The notes under the pieces were generated by a model. That model was not told where the DNA came from and made no database searches. It was given only the letters and a program-made list of their open reading frames with translations. A program made the translations under genes and the position numbers. Positions 5,896-14,502 of a stretch of DNA of 43,054 nt are shown here, piece by piece. Each line of letters begins with the position of its first letter. Within the stretch, counting starts at the first letter, position 1. Origin of the DNA: a virus; the IMG/VR virus record IMGVR_UViG_3300018432_000566, positions 1 through 43,054 of that record. One strand, given 5' to 3'.

Positions 5896-6503
5896 CAGTC
5901 GAAGGTGCAGGCGAACGTGCCGTCGCCATTCGGGGTACAGGTCGCGGTCGCGCCTGAGAGCGATCCGGGCGGCCCCTGTGGGCCGGCAGGACCGGGCGGG
6001 CCGGCTGGACCCGCAGGCCCGGTCGGGCCCTGCGCGCCTTGGACGCCATCGGTGCCGTGCTCGCCCTTCTCGCCAGCAGCGCCATCGCGGCCAGCGCTGC
6101 CCGGCACGCCGGACTCTCCCGCCGCGCCGACAGGGCCAGCAGGGCCGGCCGCCCCGCGCGCGCCGCCGGGGCCACGGGTGCCGCGCGGGCCGCGCAAGCC
6201 GGTCGCGCCGGCCAGGCCAGCGAGACCGGACTCGCCGCGCTCGCCCTTGAGCACCTTCACGATGCCCTTCGATCGCTGGTCGGCGCGGCCTGCCGTGTCG
6301 GCCGCCTCATCAGCGGTCGACTGCGCGGCGCCGGAGTCGCGCGAGCTCGCGTCGACCGCGAGGTAGATCGCCAGGCCGAGCAAGACGGCCATGAGGCCAA
6401 CGGCGTACCAAAGCCGCCGCTCGCGGCGAAGCACACCGTCTAGAAGGTTGCGCACCGGCTGGTCTGCGTCGTCGTGTGCGTCGCGTATGTCGTCAGCAGT
6501 CAC
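5895..6503 (-). CDS. Membrane-anchored collagen-like protein
   Basis: 202 residues: a charged cytoplasmic N-terminus, one transmembrane helix at ~32-51 ([20 protein letters not shown]), a ~30-residue polar stalk, then 31 uninterrupted Gly-X-Y triplets (residues ~87-179). The C-terminal knob [14 protein letters not shown] has two cysteines that could pair. Charge distribution predicts that the collagen stalk faces outward. Phage collagen repeats are usually on tail fibres; a membrane-anchored copy beside lysis genes is unusual. The GTG start overlaps the stop of the 6500-6781 gene by 4 bases. Confidence 0.8.
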   Translation of the reverse strand: MTADDIRDAHDDADQPVRNLLDGVLRRERRLWYAVGLMAVLLGLAIYLAVDASSRDSGAAQSTADEAADTAGRADQRSKGIVKVLKGERGESGLAGLAGATGLRGPRGTRGPGGARGAAGPAGPVGAAGESGVPGSAGRDGAAGEKGEHGTDGVQGAQGPTGPAGPAGPPGPAGPQGPPGSLSGATATCTPNGDGTFACTFD

Positions 6504-6781
6504 GATGGGATCTCCTGTCCGAGGTCTGTTAGGCGCTGCTCGAGAAGTCGAATGCGGGTCTCTAGGCGGCGGCGCTCGCTACGGCACCACTCGCGGTCAT
6601 CGCGGCAGCGCTCGAGCGCCTCTTGCAGCTCGTCGACGACGCCGCGCATGTCGGTCATCAGGTGCGATTGCTGCTCCACGACGGCGGTGGCCTCCTCGCG
6701 CGGATGGCGCAAGGCGGCGAACAGGAGCGTGCCGAGGCCGGCGGCCACGGCAACCACGGGAGCGATCGATGCAAGGTCCAT
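6500..6781 (-). CDS. Membrane-anchored coiled-coil protein, lysis cassette
   Basis: 93 residues: an N-terminal hydrophobic segment (~4-24, [20 protein letters not shown]), then a long charged helix with heptad-like spacing ([20 protein letters not shown], then [19 protein letters not shown]). One membrane anchor plus a coiled coil is seen in spanin-like and holin-accessory proteins; which of these applies cannot be decided. It is translationally coupled to the collagen-like gene, so the two may form one envelope complex. Two Cys flank the coil start. Confidence 0.65.
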   Translation of the reverse strand: MDLASIAPVVAVAAGLGTLLFAALRHPREEATAVVEQQSHLMTDMRGVVDELQEALERCRDDREWCRSERRRLETRIRLLEQRLTDLGQEIPS

Positions 6782-6830
6782 GCACAGACAGCCCTCCTTG
6801 GGCCAGGGTCGCTAGTCGAAAAGGGATGGG

Positions 6831-9800
6831 TCAGCGCCGGTTGCGCGCGCGCACGTCGAGCCGCGCGAAGAGGCCGGTCAACGAGTTCGTGACCGTGTCG
6901 AGCTTGAGCCGCAGCGTCTTGCTGGCGTGGCTGTAGCTCTTGTCGACGATCTTCCACGGCTGAGGATCGGGGAAGTCGACGAGGTCGATCATGTCGCCGG
7001 AGCGGCACGCCCAGACCGGCACCGGCCCGATCGTCGGGTGCTCGAGCTGCGGGACATGGCCCTCGCCGAGCGGACGGATGGTGAGGTCGCCGGAGCGCTG
7101 TGGCAGCTTCTGGTCGTTCATCCAGACGTAGCCGATCTGCACGGCCGCGTGGTCGAGCAGCGGGTGCCCGACCGTCAGCTCCTCCCAGCGCTCCTCGCCG
7201 TGGCGGTTCAGCTCGTTCGTCGGCGACGTGTCGACCAGCAGCGCGCTCTCAAAATCGCAGCCGGAGCCGGGCGGCCCGACCGTGCGGCTATGACCGTCCG
7301 GGGTCTCGTAGGCGACGACGACGCCGTTGACGAGGCTGGTCGCCTGGCGGCCGGCGGGGGTCCAGTGCGCGCCGCCCTGGATCCTCGCGATCCACGGGGC
7401 GGTGCTGTCCCACGGCTGCCACCAGAAGGTGTCGTCCTCCCAGACCTCCCAGCGCCATTGGAACCAGGCGTTGATTTCCTCGACGGCCTGGAGGCGCTTG
7501 AAGCCGCTGTCGAGCCAGGCAAGCTGGTCGATGACAAAGCTGGTGTTGTCGCGGATCGAGCCGCTGGGGCCGGTGGTGTAGTTCAGGCCAGCGGCACCGA
7601 CGATGTGCGCGAGCGCGTCGTGGCCGTAGACGCCGGGCAGAGCGCCCGCGATGTCGCGCAGCGTGAGCCCGTGGTCGCCGTAGAGCGCGAGGGCGTTGTA
7701 GCGCTCCTGCGTGCCGACCGTGGGCGTCGTGTCGCCGGAGGCGAAGACCTGGAGGTAGACACGTCGGCGAGCCGTCGTGAGCGCAAGCGTTCGCAGCGTG
7801 TCGTCCAGCGTCAGGTTGTAGGTCTCGATCGCGGGCGGCGCCGTGTCGGAGTCAGTCGCGCGAAGCGCCGGGACGTTGAAGGCCGTGAAGGCTCCCGTGC
7901 GCGCTCCCCGATAGCCGAACTTGCCGACCTTCACACCGGCGGGCATCTCCTGCCACGCCTGGCCGCGCCAGCCGTTGTGGAGCAGCTCGCCGGGGACATC
8001 GAAGACCAGGCCGCCCGCGACAAGGCCGACCTGGATTTTCTGCTGATCCTGGCCGTCATCAGCGATCTGCTTCTTGCGCCACAGCGGCGGGTCGCCCCAG
8101 CGCGACATATCCTGGTCGACGATCAGCTCGCGGTACGGCTTCGCGACCAGCTTCACGCGCCGCCCGATCGCGTTGACACCGATCGACACATCGTCACCGA
8201 GCGCCGAGGGGAAGTGCTCTTGCTGACCCTCGAAGGCGCTGCGCCCGAGCGGCTTGGTGCGGCCGTGGACGGTGAGCTTGTCGACTAGGGCGAGGTCGGG
8301 CCAGTCGCGCCGCGGGTCGCGCAGGAGCGTGAACGACGCGTCAGCGAAGCCGCCCGGCGAGGTGTCGTGGATCTCCAGGTCTTGCGGGATGCCGTCCGCG
8401 TCGGGGTCGTCCTCGGCCCACCGCGAGATGTTGCCGTTGGCGTGCTCGGCGATGACGTAGAGGCGATCGTCGACCGGCTCGCCGGTCACGGCCGCCGCGG
8501 GGACGGACTCGGGGGTCGTGAACGTCTGGTCCTCGCCGTAGATGATCGGCCCCAGCGGGGCGTGGCGGGCTACCGCGACGAAGTGGTAGGTGGCCCCCGG
8601 CGTCAGGCCGGAGATCACGGCCGAGATGTCGACCGGATCTTCGCCGGCCGCCAGCGGATTCTGGGCGGCGAAGACGACCGTGCCGTAGCTCGTCGTCGGG
8701 CCGTAGAGGAAGGCGACGAGGGTGGCCGGCCCGTTGGGGTTGACGACGCCGTGCAGCTTGGCATTGCGCGGGTTGACCAGACTCGCAGCGTCGGTCTCGA
8801 CGCTCGGAGGCTGGACGGCCGTCAGCGTCCCGGCCGTATCCGTCTCCCCCGCCTGGCCCAGCGTGGCGCCCGTCGCAGCCGGCGCCGGGGTAAGCGTCCC
8901 GCCGCTATCGCTCTCCGCTCCCTGCTCGAGGTCTATGTCCGTCGCCCCTGGCGTCGGTGAGAAAGCCGCGGCGGCGTCTGACTCAGTCGCCTGCTCGAAG
9001 GGGACGTCAATGGTCGCGTCAGGCGACAGCTCGCCCGCGGCGTCGGACTCGCCGGCCTGCTGGAGGGTGCCGTCGATCGGTCCTGGCGCCGGGGTTGCCT
9101 CGCCTGCGCTGTCGGTCTCTGCGGCTTGCTCCAGCTCGCCGCTCGGGGCCTCCGCGTCGGGGGTGCTCTCGCCGGCCGTGTCGACCTCTTGGGCCTGCTC
9201 CAGGCCAACGCCAACGGCGCCGGGACCGGGCGTGAGCGACCCTGCTGAGTCGGTCTCCTGGGCCTGCTCGAGGTCGACGTCCTGGTCGGCGGCGCTCGGC
9301 CCGAACATTCCCGCATGGGTGATGGCCTGGCGGCGGTCGCGGGCGACGACGTTCGGATAGAGCGCGAAGGCGTGCTCGATCCCGTCGAGGAAGTTCGTAG
9401 TGCCGGCGTCGGCGGCGGCGAGGCCGGCGGCGATCGCGGTGTTGGTGAGCGTCTGGTTGGTGACGGTGCCGAGGACATCAACACCGTCGAGCTCCATGAA
9501 GTGCCCACCGGCACCGTTCTTGCCGACCCACAGGTCGTGCCAGCGACCGAGGATTACGGGGACGGTCGACTTGACGATGTCGCCGACGCTGTTGCGCCGG
9601 AACAGGACCTTGTTGTCGGCCGAGTCCGTGCGGACGATCGGGCCGTTGGCGCCCTTGTCGTAGAGACAGTGGAAGACGCCGAGCGCGTCGACCTTGAAGC
9701 GGACGTGGATCGACAGCGTGTCGCCGACGTTGAACTCGGAGCGGTGGGCAATCTGGACCTTGTCGTCGACACCATCGAACGCCACGCCGGTACTGGCGTC

Positions 9801-10613
9801 GTTGGGTATGCCGATCGCCTGGCCGAAAGTGACCCCGCCTGAGTAGACGCCGGAGGCCCCGCCGACCTCATCGACGGCCGCCGTACCGGATGTCTCGTCG
9901 AGCATCAGCGCGACGTTCGGACTGTCGGCCATCAGCTCGTCGCGGAGCGAGAGGCCGCTCGGCACGACCTCGCGTAGCGCGACTGCCGCGGCGCCGGCCT
10001 CCTCGGTCGTGACCGTCCAGCCCGCGGTGAACCCGCCGCCGGCATCGACCGACGTCGACCGGATGAACGAGGCGGTCTGCGAGCCGAAGTCGAACTCGGC
10101 CTGCTCGGTCATCCCGGAGCCGGCCGCGATCGACCCCACCGCGTCCTGGCCCGAGTGGAGCGCCGCGTAGGTCAGCGTGCCGACGCTCGTGCCGGTGTTC
10201 ATCACCAGCGCCGGGTTGGCGCCCGTCGACTGGTCGAGCCAGGCGATGTCCTCGATCGCGATCTTGCTGCCCGCCACGTCCGAGACGACGGTGTCGACCC
10301 TGGCCGTGCGCGACGACCCGGTCGAGTTCGTGTCGACGAGCACGGTCTGCGCCCCCGCCGGGGGATCGGCGAGGAAGTAGATGTAGATCGCCCCGTCCTC
10401 TGACCCGGTCGGGTGCAGGAACGGCGACCCGAGCACCTCGACCATCGGGACGCCGCCATAGGTGACACCGTCGACCTGATCGGTGGCGTTCGTGTTCTGC
10501 ACGACGCGCACAACCGCGCCGGTGCCGCCAACAGCGGACCCGCGGGTGTGCGTCGCCGACAGATCGCCGGTGCCCGACCCGAGGTCGGTGCTGGCGTCGT
10601 GAGCTATCGCCAT
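6831..10613 (-). CDS. Large tail-tip/receptor-binding protein with LamG, repeat and Fn3-like domains
   Basis: 1260 residues in a mosaic. Residues ~1-215 are a beta-rich N-terminal domain. ~233-420 are a LamG/concanavalin-type jelly roll (GVAFDGVDDKVQIAHRSEF; LSIHVRFKV; GRWHDLWVGKNG), a likely glycan binder. ~448-606 hold seven ~23-residue repeats of the form LEQAxETDxAGxxTPxP. ~607-708 are an Fn3-like domain (LHGVVNPNGPATLVAFLYGP ... ISGLTPGATYHFVAVARHA ... DQTFTTP). ~715-1260 are a tail-hub-like part with Trp-rich strands, similar in style to siphovirus tail-tip proteins. It is probably the main receptor-binding or baseplate-hub protein. Confidence 0.75.
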   Translation of the reverse strand: MAIAHDASTDLGSGTGDLSATHTRGSAVGGTGAVVRVVQNTNATDQVDGVTYGGVPMVEVLGSPFLHPTGSEDGAIYIYFLADPPAGAQTVLVDTNSTGSSRTARVDTVVSDVAGSKIAIEDIAWLDQSTGANPALVMNTGTSVGTLTYAALHSGQDAVGSIAAGSGMTEQAEFDFGSQTASFIRSTSVDAGGGFTAGWTVTTEEAGAAAVALREVVPSGLSLRDELMADSPNVALMLDETSGTAAVDEVGGASGVYSGGVTFGQAIGIPNDASTGVAFDGVDDKVQIAHRSEFNVGDTLSIHVRFKVDALGVFHCLYDKGANGPIVRTDSADNKVLFRRNSVGDIVKSTVPVILGRWHDLWVGKNGAGGHFMELDGVDVLGTVTNQTLTNTAIAAGLAAADAGTTNFLDGIEHAFALYPNVVARDRRQAITHAGMFGPSAADQDVDLEQAQETDSAGSLTPGPGAVGVGLEQAQEVDTAGESTPDAEAPSGELEQAAETDSAGEATPAPGPIDGTLQQAGESDAAGELSPDATIDVPFEQATESDAAAAFSPTPGATDIDLEQGAESDSGGTLTPAPAATGATLGQAGETDTAGTLTAVQPPSVETDAASLVNPRNAKLHGVVNPNGPATLVAFLYGPTTSYGTVVFAAQNPLAAGEDPVDISAVISGLTPGATYHFVAVARHAPLGPIIYGEDQTFTTPESVPAAAVTGEPVDDRLYVIAEHANGNISRWAEDDPDADGIPQDLEIHDTSPGGFADASFTLLRDPRRDWPDLALVDKLTVHGRTKPLGRSAFEGQQEHFPSALGDDVSIGVNAIGRRVKLVAKPYRELIVDQDMSRWGDPPLWRKKQIADDGQDQQKIQVGLVAGGLVFDVPGELLHNGWRGQAWQEMPAGVKVGKFGYRGARTGAFTAFNVPALRATDSDTAPPAIETYNLTLDDTLRTLALTTARRRVYLQVFASGDTTPTVGTQERYNALALYGDHGLTLRDIAGALPGVYGHDALAHIVGAAGLNYTTGPSGSIRDNTSFVIDQLAWLDSGFKRLQAVEEINAWFQWRWEVWEDDTFWWQPWDSTAPWIARIQGGAHWTPAGRQATSLVNGVVVAYETPDGHSRTVGPPGSGCDFESALLVDTSPTNELNRHGEERWEELTVGHPLLDHAAVQIGYVWMNDQKLPQRSGDLTIRPLGEGHVPQLEHPTIGPVPVWACRSGDMIDLVDFPDPQPWKIVDKSYSHASKTLRLKLDTVTNSLTGLFARLDVRARNRR
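8795..9272 (-). repeat. Seven ~69-bp tandem repeats in tail-tip gene
   Basis: Seven in-frame units of about 69 bases (22-24 codons), each beginning like LEQAQETDSAG, LEQAAETDSAG, LQQAGESDAAG or FEQATESDAAA and followed by a Pro/Thr/Ala linker. Copies have diverged at DNA level, so they are an old protein repeat rather than a recent slippage product. They probably form an extended spacer between the LamG and Fn3-like domains. Confidence 0.8.
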
Positions 10614-10655
10614 CTCGTCACCGCCCCTCGGTCAAGCGACCGCATGGAACGGCTG

Positions 10656-11126
10656 CTAGCTCGCGACGAAAGCGCCGCCGGACGCGACCACGACGTTGAT
10701 GTCGCCGCCGTTCGGGCTCACGACGAACGGGCTGCAGGTGATCGGCACGATCGCCGAGTCCGCGCCGCCCGTGCTGTCGGAGTCGTAGCCGAGGAAGAGG
10801 TGCGTCCAGTCGTCGCCGGCCGCGATGTCCTCGAAGACCTGATCGGGAAAGTCGACGAACGCGATGTCGCTGGTGTCGTTGACCGTCACCGTGATCGAGT
10901 CGGCGTTGTCGAGCACGATCCGGGCATAGCCGCCGTTGGTCGCCTCGGCCGTGTTGCCATCGGCGATGACGGCCGCAAGCGTGTCGAGATCCTTGAGCGT
11001 CGCGTCGGTCGCCGTCGAGACGAGCGCCACGAGCACGAACACCGCGTTCGTCGGGTCATTGTTGTTGATGCGGTTGGCGAGCTCGTTGGCTCGCCCCTTC
11101 GCGATGTTGAACGTGAAAACGGCCAT
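10656..11126 (-). CDS. Putative tail or virion structural protein
   Basis: 156 residues, no membrane segment. An N-terminal helix (FNIAKGRANELANRINNNDP) leads into a beta-rich, acidic body (ATNGGYARIVLDNADSITVT; FVDFPDQVFEDIAAGDDWTH), ending in SPNGGDINVVVASGGAFVAS. This composition is typical of small virion proteins that decorate the tail tip. It sits between the two largest tail-tip genes, with an unrelated rightward gene inserted immediately upstream. I do not recognise a named family. Confidence 0.65.
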   Translation of the reverse strand: MAVFTFNIAKGRANELANRINNNDPTNAVFVLVALVSTATDATLKDLDTLAAVIADGNTAEATNGGYARIVLDNADSITVTVNDTSDIAFVDFPDQVFEDIAAGDDWTHLFLGYDSDSTGGADSAIVPITCSPFVVSPNGGDINVVVASGGAFVAS

Positions 11127-11144
11127 GTCGGGGTACGTCCTTTC

Positions 11145-11207
11145 TTTCCCTAATGGGAAAGTCGGGTTACAGTGGGCCGCTCAGACAGCGGCTTAGGAGG
11201 CAATTCG
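11145..11207 (+). promoter_or_regulatory. Rightward promoter/operator and leader of the secreted-protein gene
   Basis: TTTCCC-TAAT-GGGAAA (11145-11160) is a perfect palindrome overlapping a -35-like TTCCCT. TACAGT follows 16 bases later (11168-11173). The spacer shares GGAAA and TCGGG blocks with the element at 3525-3552. A hairpin GCCGCT-5-AGCGGC (about 11177-11193) lies in the leader, and GGAGG (around 11196-11200) precedes the GTG at 11208 by a good distance. Confidence 0.55.
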
Positions 11208-11921
11208 GTGAAGCAGCGGATCAGCAGGCACTACGCGAACGTCGTCGCGACGATCGCTCTGTTCGCGGTGCTGACGGGGGTAGGCGCGGCGGCGGCCGGC
11301 AAGGTCCAGATCGTCACTGGCAAGCAGATCAAGAACGGGTCGATCTCCACCAAGGATCTGGCCAACAACAGCGTCCGCGCCGCCGACATCAAGAACGGTG
11401 GCGTCACCTCGGCCGACATCGGGGTCAATCAGGTCAAGCGCTCCGACATCGCCTCCAACCAGATCACTAGCGACGAGATCGCCCCAGGCGAGGTCACGCC
11501 CGAGGAGGTCACGCTGCCAGAGCCCGCAAGCTTCAAGCTCAACGGGAACTGGTCCGCGATGGTCAACCAGCACGCGGCCAAGAAGGTCGTAACGCTCGGG
11601 ACCTACGCGAAGCAGGACGCTACAAGCGCCCTGAAGGTTGACTGGGTCGGGCTCGCCAAGTCATTCGAGTTTGGGTGCATCTACGAGCTGCGCGTGGACG
11701 GGATCTCCGAGGGCGCCGGCACCGCCTATGCCTACGACACGACGGCGCTGAGCGTCTCGGCCTCGTCGCTGTTCACGGGCCTGGGTGCCGGCGACCACGC
11801 GGTCGAGGTTTGGGCGAGAACGGCCTGGGGCGATCCGGCTGGTACCGAGGTGCGTTGCGCTGTGGGCGTGCCCGAGGTTGCGCTGCCTCAGTCGGTAGTC
11901 GTGGCCGAGATCGTCAACTGA
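11208..11921 (+). CDS. Secreted repeat protein, moron-like cargo gene
   Basis: 237 residues from GTG 11208 with a clear GGAGG site. A Sec signal peptide (~1-35: VKQRISRHYANVVATIALFA, then VLTGVGAAAAG) precedes ~80 residues of short imperfect repeats (KNGSISTKDLANNSVRAADI; GVTSADIGVNQVKRSDI; NQITSDEIAPGE). A ~120-residue beta-rich domain follows (FEFGCIYELRVDGISEGAG, ...HAVEVWARTAWG). The repeat and signal style is common in secreted proteins of Thermoleophilia/Solirubrobacterales, so host capture is likely. It is the only rightward gene in the tail region, with its own promoter and terminator-like hairpin. Confidence 0.8.
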   Translation: MKQRISRHYANVVATIALFAVLTGVGAAAAGKVQIVTGKQIKNGSISTKDLANNSVRAADIKNGGVTSADIGVNQVKRSDIASNQITSDEIAPGEVTPEEVTLPEPASFKLNGNWSAMVNQHAAKKVVTLGTYAKQDATSALKVDWVGLAKSFEFGCIYELRVDGISEGAGTAYAYDTTALSVSASSLFTGLGAGDHAVEVWARTAWGDPAGTEVRCAVGVPEVALPQSVVVAEIVN

Positions 11922-11925
11922 GCGC

Positions 11926-11949
11926 GAGCGCGTCTCCGCTGGGGCGCTC
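11926..11949. terminator. Possible hairpin between convergent genes
   Basis: GAGCGC (11926-11931) pairs with GCGCTC (11944-11949) around a 12-base loop, just after the stop of the rightward cargo gene and before the end of the leftward 845-residue tail gene. There is no long U tract, so a Rho-independent terminator is only possible. If it stopped leftward transcription it would cut off the tail-tip and lysis genes. Confidence 0.35.
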
Positions 11950-11955
11950 CTTGGC

Positions 11956-14493
11956 CTAGGCGGGGTCGGGTACGGCGTAGTAGCGCGGCGTGACGAAGAT
12001 GTCGGCTTCCAGGTCGCTGGGTGTGGCGGGGACGCCCATCAGGTCAGGGTCGGAGGGTGACGCGACGATCGCGAGGCGGTTCTTGCGGTTCTCGACTCCG
12101 GCGGGTTCGAGCCGCATGTAGTCGCCGCGTGGGACGAGCGGCTCGTAGACACCCGACGCGGCCCCTCCGCCCAAGGACTCGCGCTCGACGCTGGACGAGC
12201 CCAGCTCGAGCGTGCAGTCGGAGAACAGGACAGCGGCCCGCGGCGGCACCCAGACGGCCACGTTGTCGTAATTGCGGGTGACGGCCGTCGCGCCGGTCTT
12301 GGCGTCGTAGAAGCCGACCTTGCCGGACGCGAGCGTGGCAGCCAAGATCAGCGACATGTCGCGGCCGGCGAGCAGGAGCCTTGGCAGTCCGCCGGTCGCT
12401 ACGCCCCAGAGCCAGTAGCGGCCGAGTCGGTCAGCGTGCAGCCAGATCGTGCGCCAGTCGATGTAGCTCGGCACGGCTACCGCGCCGAGGGTCTCGTAGG
12501 TGCCGGCGACGCGCTTGCCGACGAAGGCGAAATCGGCGGCGGTAGTCGTGAGGTAGCCGCCCATCAACCAGTTGTTCGCATCGGTGTACCGGGCGAGCGC
12601 CGACTGCAGGAGCTGCTGCGAGCTACCTACATCGAGGACCGAGCGCTTCGCCGCGAGCGACACGACCACGTCGGAGAAGGTGTTAGTCCCGGCAACGGCG
12701 TAACGGCCGGTCAGCGTGTCGGCGTCGGAGACCTCCCCTCGCTGGGCAGTGTGGCCCGTCGCCTCGACCGCGATGTCCGTCGCGTCGCCGGTAGTCGCCC
12801 ACGTCTGCCCCGTGGCGGCGGTGTAGTAGACGGTGACCCGGACGTGGTCAATCTGGGCGCGACTGCCGTTGAGCATCGACGCCGAAATCGCGATGCCGAA
12901 GCCGCTCGCGTTGATCTGGGCCTGAGTCCAGGTGTTCGACCAGAGATCGTTCGGGGAGCCATAGCTTCTGTAGATCAGCGCGCCCGCCGGCCACAAGCCG
13001 CCCGCGGCGTGGTTGCCGACACCTTGAATGGCTCCGGCTTTGACCAAGAAGATGTGGTTGTCGACGATCTGGTCGCCGAGACCGTCGGCGCCGCGCTTGA
13101 TCTCGGCGACGATGCCGTCAACCGTCGCGCCCACCGGCAGCGAAAAGCCGAAGTTCGTTGCCTTTAGGTAGTGGCTGATGCCAGGCGATCCGCCGCTGCT
13201 GGTGTCCGCCAGCGCGCCATCCTCTGCCAGCACCGACGAGGGGTTGGCCCAGGTGAGGGCGCCGGTACCGGCGTCGTCGGCAGCCGTGCCGGGGTTGCGC
13301 GGCCCAGACACGCTTGCAGCCGCGGCGATCGACTTGCCGTGCAGGTTGCCAGAAGCCTGGTCGAACTCGTCGCGGATCGCGACGCTCAGCGGAGTGGAGA
13401 TGGATGCCTCGGCGGACACGGTGCCGTTGCCCTCGGCCACGGGGATCACGCCAATGTGGGCGACGTCGATGTCGTCGCCGACGATGGTCGAGCGTGCGGC
13501 GACGGTGCCGATCCAGTGGTGCGGACCCTGCGAGGCGGGGCGTAGGAAGACCTGGCCGAGGCTGACGAGCACCAGCTCGCCGGCTCGATCGTGGCCTACC
13601 GGGAAGATGAGCGCTGAGTTCTCGGTGCGGCGGGTGCCCGCGCCGTACTCGAGCTTGACCTCTACCTGGCCGGTGTTCCCGGTCGGGAGGTGCAGCCACA
13701 CGAGGATCTCATAGATCCCGGCGTGGGTCAGGTGGCCGCCGGCCGCGAGCTCGGTCGAGTGGACGGCCCGCCAGTTCGGCGTCAGCGTGCCCTGTCGGAT
13801 GACCGGAACCGACACGCCCTGGATCGTCGCGGTCGTCGCGGTTGCGCCGTCGAGCGGCGTTAGGTCTTGCGCGGGGTAGTAGGGCTGCGCCGTCTCGGCG
13901 TCGGAGTACTGGCGCGACTCCCAACCCCAACGGACGCGCCACTGATCGTCGGGCGACGTCAACCGCACGTCGGCGAGCGCCCGGGCGGTGCCGGGCACGT
14001 CCTCGACGACCACGTCGAGCACTGGTAGCGGGCTGCCGTCGAAGGTGAATGTGCCGGCGTTGTAGCGCTCGCCGCGGCCGAGCGGCTTGCACTCGGCCTC
14101 GATCGTCACCTCTGCGAAATCGCGCTGCACGAAGCGCCAGTCGGTCGGCAGGCCGACGATCTTGCAGCCGACGACGTCGAAGTCGATGAACGACTCGTCG
14201 GGCAGCACGCGCCGCCACACGCCGCCCTCGGACGAGAGCTTGCCGACCTTCTGCTCGATGAGCAGCAGCCGGTCGCGCATCGTGGCGCCGTAGACCTTGA
14301 CCTTGCAGGTGATCGTCCGGTTCGGCAGCTTGCGGGCGGCGGGCAGCGTGCCCTCGACGGCGATGCTCGTCGCGCCTACCAGCTCGGGTGCCGGCGGGGT
14401 GTAGTCGACCTCGAGGATCTCCACGCTGCCGGGAGCGTCGTGCAGCTCGACGCTCGCGGCCTCGGGATCAAGGATTGCGTTCTCGAATGGCAA
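11956..14493 (-). CDS. Distal-tail-like protein with extended beta-rich C-terminus
   Basis: 845 residues. The first ~140 (VEILEVDYTPPAPELVGATS, ITCKVKVYGATMRDRLLLIE, ...RDFAEVTIEAECKPLGRG) resemble distal tail (Dit) proteins, which form the ring below the tail tube. Later parts look like beta-sandwich modules (WRVRWGWESRQYSD; HYLKATNFGFSLPVGATVDG; RYTDANNWLMGGYLTT) seen in carbohydrate-binding tail proteins. Its place directly after the tape measure is the standard position for Dit. The large size suggests an evolved Dit with added receptor-binding modules. Confidence 0.7.
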   Translation of the reverse strand: MPFENAILDPEAASVELHDAPGSVEILEVDYTPPAPELVGATSIAVEGTLPAARKLPNRTITCKVKVYGATMRDRLLLIEQKVGKLSSEGGVWRRVLPDESFIDFDVVGCKIVGLPTDWRFVQRDFAEVTIEAECKPLGRGERYNAGTFTFDGSPLPVLDVVVEDVPGTARALADVRLTSPDDQWRVRWGWESRQYSDAETAQPYYPAQDLTPLDGATATTATIQGVSVPVIRQGTLTPNWRAVHSTELAAGGHLTHAGIYEILVWLHLPTGNTGQVEVKLEYGAGTRRTENSALIFPVGHDRAGELVLVSLGQVFLRPASQGPHHWIGTVAARSTIVGDDIDVAHIGVIPVAEGNGTVSAEASISTPLSVAIRDEFDQASGNLHGKSIAAAASVSGPRNPGTAADDAGTGALTWANPSSVLAEDGALADTSSGGSPGISHYLKATNFGFSLPVGATVDGIVAEIKRGADGLGDQIVDNHIFLVKAGAIQGVGNHAAGGLWPAGALIYRSYGSPNDLWSNTWTQAQINASGFGIAISASMLNGSRAQIDHVRVTVYYTAATGQTWATTGDATDIAVEATGHTAQRGEVSDADTLTGRYAVAGTNTFSDVVVSLAAKRSVLDVGSSQQLLQSALARYTDANNWLMGGYLTTTAADFAFVGKRVAGTYETLGAVAVPSYIDWRTIWLHADRLGRYWLWGVATGGLPRLLLAGRDMSLILAATLASGKVGFYDAKTGATAVTRNYDNVAVWVPPRAAVLFSDCTLELGSSSVERESLGGGAASGVYEPLVPRGDYMRLEPAGVENRKNRLAIVASPSDPDLMGVPATPSDLEADIFVTPRYYAVPDPA

Positions 14494-14502
14494 GGGGGGC
14501 TC

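Noticed and set aside
5377-6366. Rightward ORF with Gly-Pro-rich, collagen-looking stretch
   Set aside because: Mirror of the real leftward collagen repeat: GGN-CCN codons read as Gly/Pro on both strands. The leftward gene has strict Gly-X-Y phase and a membrane helix.
6927-8288. 453-codon rightward ORF opposite the tail-tip gene
   Set aside because: Shadow in GC-rich DNA; Arg/Asp/Val-rich, no family pattern.
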